Part shown: positions 42,185 to 46,613 of the stretch, one piece after another
Layout: each line of letters opens with the position of its first letter
Numbering within the stretch: the first letter of the stretch is position 1
Assembly: GCA_902651635.1 (NCBI GenBank)
Contig: CACRSC010000010.1
Coordinates: 1,692,588-1,739,200 of the forward strand
DNA from: Mastigamoeba balamuthi
Taxonomy: Eukaryota; Evosea; Mastigamoebida; Mastigamoebidae
DNA length: 46,613 nucleotides
Direction of reading: 5' to 3'
The notes under the pieces: model-generated
Databases searched by the model: none
The model's input: only the letters and a program-made list of their open reading frames with translations
What the model was told of the DNA's origin: nothing
Position numbers and translations under genes: made by a program

Positions 42185-43141
42185 TCAACGCTTGTCCGAG
42201 TGCACCAGACGCTCCAGATACCGCACTCTCTCCATCTGCTCGCCCTGCAGCCGCACAAGCAGCGCCAGCTGTCTCATCAACTCCGAGCTCCCCTGATCCA
42301 CGCCAGAACCAGGCGCCCTTGACTCCAGGTCGCGCGCGTCGCTCTTCGGGCTGCCCGCGTGGCGTTGCTGGTTCTGTTGCGGATCTCCAAGGGAATTGGT
42401 GGCACCGGGAGCATCCGCATGGGCCTCCAGGAGGGGACGCGGCGCTGCTTGGAGGTCGCGAGGCCTGCGGACGTAGGAGGACCTGGACACGAGGGCGAGG
42501 GGCTCCGAGACGGCCTCTGCGATGGGCCCCTGGGGCCCTCGCACCGTCACCACGACCACCACGCGCCCTCCCATGTGCAGCCGCGACGTGTTGCAGTTGC
42601 TGTGTGTTGCGTTCAGGTCATCAGCGCGGCACAGAGACATCGGAGTGCGTCTGCACCAGAGAGAGAGAGAGAGAAGGGGGGGGTGCCGCAGACGGCATTT
42701 GTGCATGTGGGGAGGGGGGACATTTTTGTTTCAATTTTGTGTATTTTTGGGGTTTTTCTGGGGGTTTTTTGTTTTGCGTACGATTTGCAGCGGTCGAACA
42801 CGAACACTCGCGCTCGCCCGTCGTCTGTCTCGCGCGGGATCTCGAGGGCAGACCCATCGATGGCGATTAGCCGCTGCAGACGCAGCCCGCAGCATTTGGC
42901 GCAGGGCTCCAGGTCTTTGCGGGTTTTTTTTCGATTTGTAAGTTATAGCAGCGCCAGCCCTTCGGCCGCGGGCAGTGAGGGCTGTGCGGCAGTCAGGCGC
43001 ACTGGGTCCTTGCTCCCTGCCCTCGAGGCGGATGCTGGCGGCGAGGCAGGCGGCCTTGATGGCCTCGGCGCCCAGTCGGTGCTCTGCCATCCACTGGGTC
43101 TCGCACTCGACGCTGATCTTGGCGCGCAAATGGCCGCGCAT
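42185..43141 (-). CDS. Candidate Ig-fold transcription factor, family member 2
   Basis: Exons 43141-43003, 42914-42782 and 42599-42185 give 228 residues. Domain blocks in order: 'AKISVECETQWMAEHRLGAEAI', 'AASIRLEG', 'LEPCAKCC', 'ALEIPRETDDGRARVFVFDRCKS', then 'NCNTSRLHMGG' and 'VRGPQGPIAEAVSEPLALVSR'. After a short Pro/Gln-rich linker the protein ends in an amphipathic helix, 'ELMRQLALLVRLQGEQMER', with leucines spaced for a coiled coil. The intron phases (1, then 2) and donors (GTGCGC, GTACGC) are the same as in member 3, which lies 0.94 kb upstream in the same orientation: a tandem duplicate. The second intron carries a GA repeat (42658-42675) and G-rich tracts. Start ATG 43141 is the first Met in frame before the domain; an upstream exon cannot be excluded. 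Confidence 0.76.
42451..42602. repeat. 152-base block shared with 44402-44553
   Basis: This block matches 44402-44553 at 150 of 152 positions. It covers the start of exon 3 in family members 2 and 3 and runs through the splice acceptor. Both differences are synonymous (Val GTG/GTC and Arg CGC/CGG). Confidence 0.95.
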
Positions 43142-44081
43142 CGACCACGCCGACACCGACACCGCCGCGCGCAGCAGTGTGAGACGCGCATGTGGGTGGC
43201 AGCCACGGGGGTGGTGGGAAGAGCAGGTGGGGACGCGTGAACGAAACGGTGAAGTGGGAGGGGCGAGGGATGATGTTTGTGGAGACTCTGAGAGCGAGGG
43301 GAGGCAGACGAGCCCCAGCCATGGCCCTCGCGCCTGCACGACGTTACGCTGCTACACCACCCTCGGGAGAGACTTCTCCCAGAGCGCGCACAGCACCTGG
43401 TGGGGGTGAGCGTTGCTGAGCGGTGAGAAATGGGCTACCTACAACCTACCCAAAAATAATCCGGAACAAACCACCAGCACAAATCAGTTTTTGGCTCAGA
43501 AGTCAAAAATGACAATGGCACCGCTTAATATCAGACAGTCTGCGAATGGGATTGCTTTGTGGTCACTACTGAAGACCTGGATCAGTCTTCATCTTCTCGT
43601 ACAAAATTTTATCTGACATGATTTGAAGATGTACTTGAACATCGAATGGCATTATGACTGTTCCGGAAGAGTTCTAAGGAAAAGCGCGCCACCTTGGACG
43701 GACAGCAAAACGTTGAGAAGAAGACGAATCAATAGTAGAGGAGGAGCTCCATTTCCCGCCAAAAAAGGACTTGGAAGATATATTTTGAAAATTGGGCGAG
43801 GAAATACAAGCTTTTACTTTCCCCGGAAAATCCGTATTCCATTTCTGCTCTCGTCCTTTCGCCCGAGTACTAAAACGGGAAGCGCCATCGCCGCGGAAGA
43901 ACCCAAATGCCAAAGTGTGGCATACTGGATGGAGAAGGAGAGCGCTCTGCGAAAACGGTTTCGCCGCCTGGGGGTACTTTGGCACTGAACACGAACATAC
44001 ACTCTTGGGTTCCCGCACGACCGCACCGCAGCGGCGAGTGCGGCAGCACACGGCGAGGCCTCTCCCCCGGTGCCCTGGGCC
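43142..44081. other. Intergenic region between tandem family members 2 and 3
   Basis: These 940 bases hold the promoter of member 2 and the 3' flank of member 3. The part from about 43410 to 43870 is markedly AT-rich. No gene, tRNA or repeat was recognised. Confidence 0.5.
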
Positions 44082-45048
44082 TCAGCGGCGCTGGTCTGAG
44101 TGCACCAGTCGCTCCAGAACGCGCACTCTCTCCAGCTGCTCGCTCTGCAGCCTCACCAGCAGCGCAAGCTGCTCCATCAGCTCCTCGTTCTCCCGCCCCT
44201 CGTTGACGGGCGCCTCTGGCGGTGCTGCGCTTGTGTCGCTGTCCGCTTGGTCTTCGTGTGGGCGCAGAGTTTGTTTCTGTTGCGAATTCGCCATGGAATG
44301 CTCGGCAGTCGCGGCGAGAGCTCCTGCACCAGGGGCTGCGCTGGCATCGCGGGCGCCTGCAGCCCCTGCGCCGGTGTCCCAGGTGACGCGGGGCGTGGCC
44401 GGGAGGTCGCGAGGCCTGCGGACGTAGGAGGACCTGGAGACGAGGGCGAGGGGCTCCGAGACGGCCTCTGCGATGGGCCCCTGGGGCCCTCGCACCGTCA
44501 CCACGACCACCACCCGCCCTCCCATGTGCAGCCGCGACGTGTTGCAGTTGCTGCGCGCGCCAGAAGTCGCGTGTGGCACATCAGGCGGCGGCGGGAAATG
44601 TGAGAGTGTGAGTCAGAATGACGACGGCCTCTGTTGTGCTGTGGGGGTGTTTTTCGGCTTGTGTGTTTTTTGCGTACGATTTGCAACGGTCGAACACGAA
44701 CACTCGCACTCGCCCGTCGCCTGTCTCCCGCGGGATCTCGAGGGCGGGCCCGCCGATGGTGATCAGCTTCCTGGGACGCTGTCCACAGCATTTGGCGCAG
44801 GGCCCCAGGTCTGCGCGTGATTTTTCCCTCAGTTGCGAAAACACCGCGCGCAGCTGCCCCCGGCGGGCAGTGGGTGCTGCCCAGCGCTGCGGCGCACCGG
44901 GGCCGTGCTCGCCGCCCTCGAGGCGCACGGTAGCAGCGGTGCAGGCGGCCCTGATCGCCTCGGCACCCACCCGACTCTCAGCCATCCACACGCCATCGCA
45001 CTCGACGCGGATCTTTGTCCCAACGGGAGCAGCGCGCAACCGCCCCAT
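44082..45048 (-). CDS. Candidate Ig-fold transcription factor, family member 3
   Basis: Exons 45048-44898, 44810-44678 and 44550-44082 give 250 residues. Blocks: 'TKIRVECDGVWMAESRVGAEAI', 'AATVRLEGGEHGP', 'LGPCAKCC', 'ALEIPRETGDGRVRVFVFDRCKS', 'NCNTSRLHMGGRVVVVVTVRG' and 'AEAVSEPLALVSR', then an Ala/Pro-rich linker. The C-terminal helix 'ELMEQLALLVRLQSEQLER' is nearly the same as in member 2. The first intron happens to be open in frame, so an unspliced reading is possible, but the splice sites match member 2 exactly and both second exons are 133 bases. Conserved cysteines (CAKCC, DRCKS, NCN) and the His of SRLH could bind zinc; this is inference. Confidence 0.78.
44402..44553. repeat. 152-base block shared with 42451-42602
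   Basis: Second copy of the nearly identical exon-3 block in the tandem gene pair. The flanking linker sequences are much more diverged, so identity is patchy rather than uniform. Confidence 0.95.
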
Positions 45049-45545
45049 ATCGCCATCGCCACCACACGCAACCACGATGCGGAGAGCCCACAGAGGCAGG
45101 GTGAGCGAGGGAGATGGCAAATTGGCGATGGAGTAGGCAGCGGAACGGCGAAGTGAGAGAAGCGCGGGACGATGATTGTGGAGACTCGGAGGGCGATGGG
45201 CGGCAGACGAGCCCCAGCCATGGCCCACCCACGCAGCATTCAGCCGGAGCCCTCGAGAGGACCCCGAAGAAGGTATAGATTCCTCGGAATGGGCGGGTTT
45301 CAGCTCAAACTCGGGAACGAGGGTTGAGAAACACAGAGAGCCTTGACGCGAGATTTGTATTTCAACACACACACGCGCGTCGGCTGGGAAAAAGAACGGT
45401 GGAAAACGCGAATGCGACTCAAGGTCCCCCTGAGTGGCTCAAGGCGGCCAGCGACTTAACCTTGGGACCAGCATGATGCCCATTGTAGTGAGTTTTCAAA
45501 ACAGACCTGAGGAAGTGAGGTTGGGGTCCTTCAAGAACTATCAAG

Positions 45546-45664
45546 TGTCTCAGTGCTCTTTTCAGCTCCAACAAGGCTACACCGGCCAGGCTGGTCACTT
45601 CCCCCCTTCCCCGCGTGGCCGATTTCCGTTCTAGCACACAACTCCAAGCAGGAAGAAGTCGTTG
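45546..45664. repeat. Diverged direct repeat, copy 1 (about 120 bases)
   Basis: It shares 'ggccaggctggt', 'ttcccc', 'ccgatttc' and 'aagcaggaagaagtcgtt' in the same order and spacing with 45793-45915. A tRNA-like A-box string (tggctcaaggcgg, 45434-45446) lies about 100 bases upstream, so a degenerate SINE is possible but unproven. Confidence 0.7.
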
Positions 45665-45792
45665 TGCTCAGACTGCCTGCCGAATCTGACTTGGGGGAGC
45701 TACTGTCTCGTTTTGTGTACTTGGACAGTATCAAAAACCGGGGCAGTAGTGCGTCGAAGGAGGGGTCCTGCAAAAAAAAAGAGCTGACTCGG

Positions 45793-45915
45793 GGTGTTCC
45801 TCAGTTCCATCAGTGCAAAGCTGCATAGCTGATCTGGCCAGGCTGGTCTCTTCCCCCCTTCCCCACCTGACCGATTTCTGTTCTGGCCCACCACGCCAAG
45901 CAGGAAGAAGTCGTT
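45793..45915. repeat. Diverged direct repeat, copy 2
   Basis: Second copy, about 250 bases downstream of the first in the same orientation. The 3' half (45836-45915) is best conserved. The rest of the 45.05-46.10 kb interval shows no gene. Confidence 0.7.
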
Positions 45916-46101
45916 GGGGCGAAATCAGGGCCAGTGCCTCGAATGACGTGGATTCCCGCAGAAGATATGGCACACGCACGGCGAATATCCGGCGGTTGCA
46001 GCACCGATGACGTGGGGGCAGTTGGGCTCAACGATCACATCCTTGCCTGCTCAACGAGGAGAGCACCCCTGACCGCAGTCGCAGCTTTGCCAGTGCCCAC
46101 A

Positions 46102-46613
46102 ATGCGCTCGCACGCCGTGATCACGGCGGCCATCGTTGCCCTCGCGGCTCGCATGGCCGCTGCCTCGTGCTCGGGCAAGTGCGCCGACATCAACACCAAC
46201 GTCTGCAGCTCGGGGTTTGTCAAGGGTGAGCGCGCCCTCCTCCTCCTCCTCCTCCACCTTCGGGCAGCAGCAGCAGCAGCAGCAGCAGCTCGTGCTCGCC
46301 CCGGGTTTGGGTTTGGGTTTTCCGACAACGGGCAAAGACGGCCTGTCGGGCGCCGGTGCGAGCTTCTGAGCAACCCCGACCCGAACCGAACCGCAGGGCT
46401 GTGCCCGGGGGCGGCAAACATCCAGTGCTGCACGGGGAAGCTGTGCCACGGCAAGTGCGCCAACACGGACGAGTACACGTGCAGCACGGGCTTCGCCACA
46501 GGTGCAAGCGCCCGCCGTTGCAGGAAAACGCCCGGGATGACCAACCGACAAGGGGCACGGGCGACCAACCGCAGACTGACCGCACTCCCGCAAAACCCAA
46601 CGCAAACGACGAC
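46102..46613 (+). CDS. Secreted protein with tandem GLCPGxxNIQCC modules, 3' end outside window
   Basis: Exon 1 (46102-46225) encodes a signal peptide (VITAAIVALAARMAAASC) and 'CSGKCADINTNVCSSGFVKG'. Exon 2 (46397-46501) completes 'GLCPGAANIQCCTG' and starts the next unit 'LCHGKCANTDEYTCSTGFATG', after which a third exon must follow beyond the window. Each unit has the pattern C.GKC......C..GF..GLCPG..NIQCC. Modules of this kind are common before bacteriolytic catalytic domains (lysozyme-like, M15 or NlpC/P60) in fungi and amoebae, so a secreted prey-lysis enzyme is a reasonable guess; no catalytic domain is visible here. Both introns are phase 1, and exon 2 is exactly 105 bases, a symmetric exon. 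Confidence 0.7.
   Translation, partial: MRSHAVITAAIVALAARMAAASCSGKCADINTNVCSSGFVKGERALLLLLLHLRAAAAAAAAARARPGFGFGFSDNGQRRPVGRRCELLSNPDPNRTAGLCPGAANIQCCTGKLCHGKCANTDEYTCSTGFATGASARRCRKTPGMTNRQGARATNRRLTALPQNPTQTT

Noticed and set aside
45426-45475. tRNA-Leu-like string with an A box
   Set aside because: The anticodon stem does not pair, there is no B box at normal spacing, and the acceptor ends do not match beyond six bases.
45836-45850. 15-base match to human Alu (ggccaggctggtctc)
   Set aside because: The match ends at once on both sides and the first copy of the local repeat diverges from it; chance rather than contamination.
46300-46322. Short (TTTGGG)n-like string resembling a telomere repeat
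   Set aside because: Only two to three units, inside a predicted intron; too short to be an interstitial telomere.
1-46613. CRISPR array, prokaryotic operon or phage element
   Set aside because: No regularly spaced repeats, no ribosome-binding-site pattern and pervasive spliceosomal introns.

Overview
This window is nuclear DNA from a GC-rich, intron-rich microbial eukaryote. The protein genes are split by short introns (about 45-250 bases), the only RNA gene found is a eukaryotic-type tRNA-Leu, and most products are eukaryote-specific: the WASH-complex subunit SWIP, a RhoGAP-RasGEF fusion, the exosome cofactor MPP6, XRCC2, an RCC1-like propeller, PIF1 and DGAT2. Together with a GPI-anchor-like M6 metalloprotease, a Cys-rich receptor-like protein and many Ras/Rho/actin-trafficking components, this best fits a free-living phagotrophic amoeba (Amoebozoa). 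That placement is inference; the species cannot be named from the sequence.

Layout. 0-2.2 kb: the 3' part of an RCC1-repeat gene, then XRCC2. 2.2-8.3 kb: two divergent surface-protein genes, an M6 peptidase with a reelin-like domain (minus) and a Cys-rich type I membrane protein (plus). 8.5-11.7 kb: a 798-residue orphan (minus) divergent from MPP6 (plus). 11.9-16.5 kb: a MalY/PatB-type C-S lyase (minus) divergent from a two-domain GT2-GT4 glycosyltransferase (plus) that carries an assembly artefact. 16.7-20 kb: a histidine-phosphatase gene (minus), tRNA-Leu(GAG) and a small membrane protein (plus). 20-26.9 kb: intronless PIF1 helicase (minus) divergent from WASHC4/SWIP (plus), with a perfect 15-bp inverted repeat in their shared promoter. 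27-35.5 kb: RhoGAP-RasGEF (minus) divergent from an NST1-domain protein (plus). 36-46 kb: a looser region with three members of an unfamiliar candidate transcription-factor family (one plus, two tandem on minus), DGAT2, a decayed purine-nucleoside-phosphorylase fragment, a TATA-box gene for a basic AT-hook-like protein, and at the right edge a secreted Cys-rich modular protein cut by the window end.

From XRCC2 to NST1, thirteen consecutive protein genes alternate strictly between strands, so nearly every promoter is bidirectional and nearly every 3' end is convergent. The most novel item is the three-gene family built around the core FVFDRC[KR]SxCN[ST]SRLHxGG, with conserved intron positions and phases and a C-terminal helix. 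It looks like an Ig-fold (p53/STAT/CudA-type) DNA-binding domain, but that is inference from motif layout only. Exon joins below were worked out by hand from reading frame, splice sites and family alignment; they are predictions.
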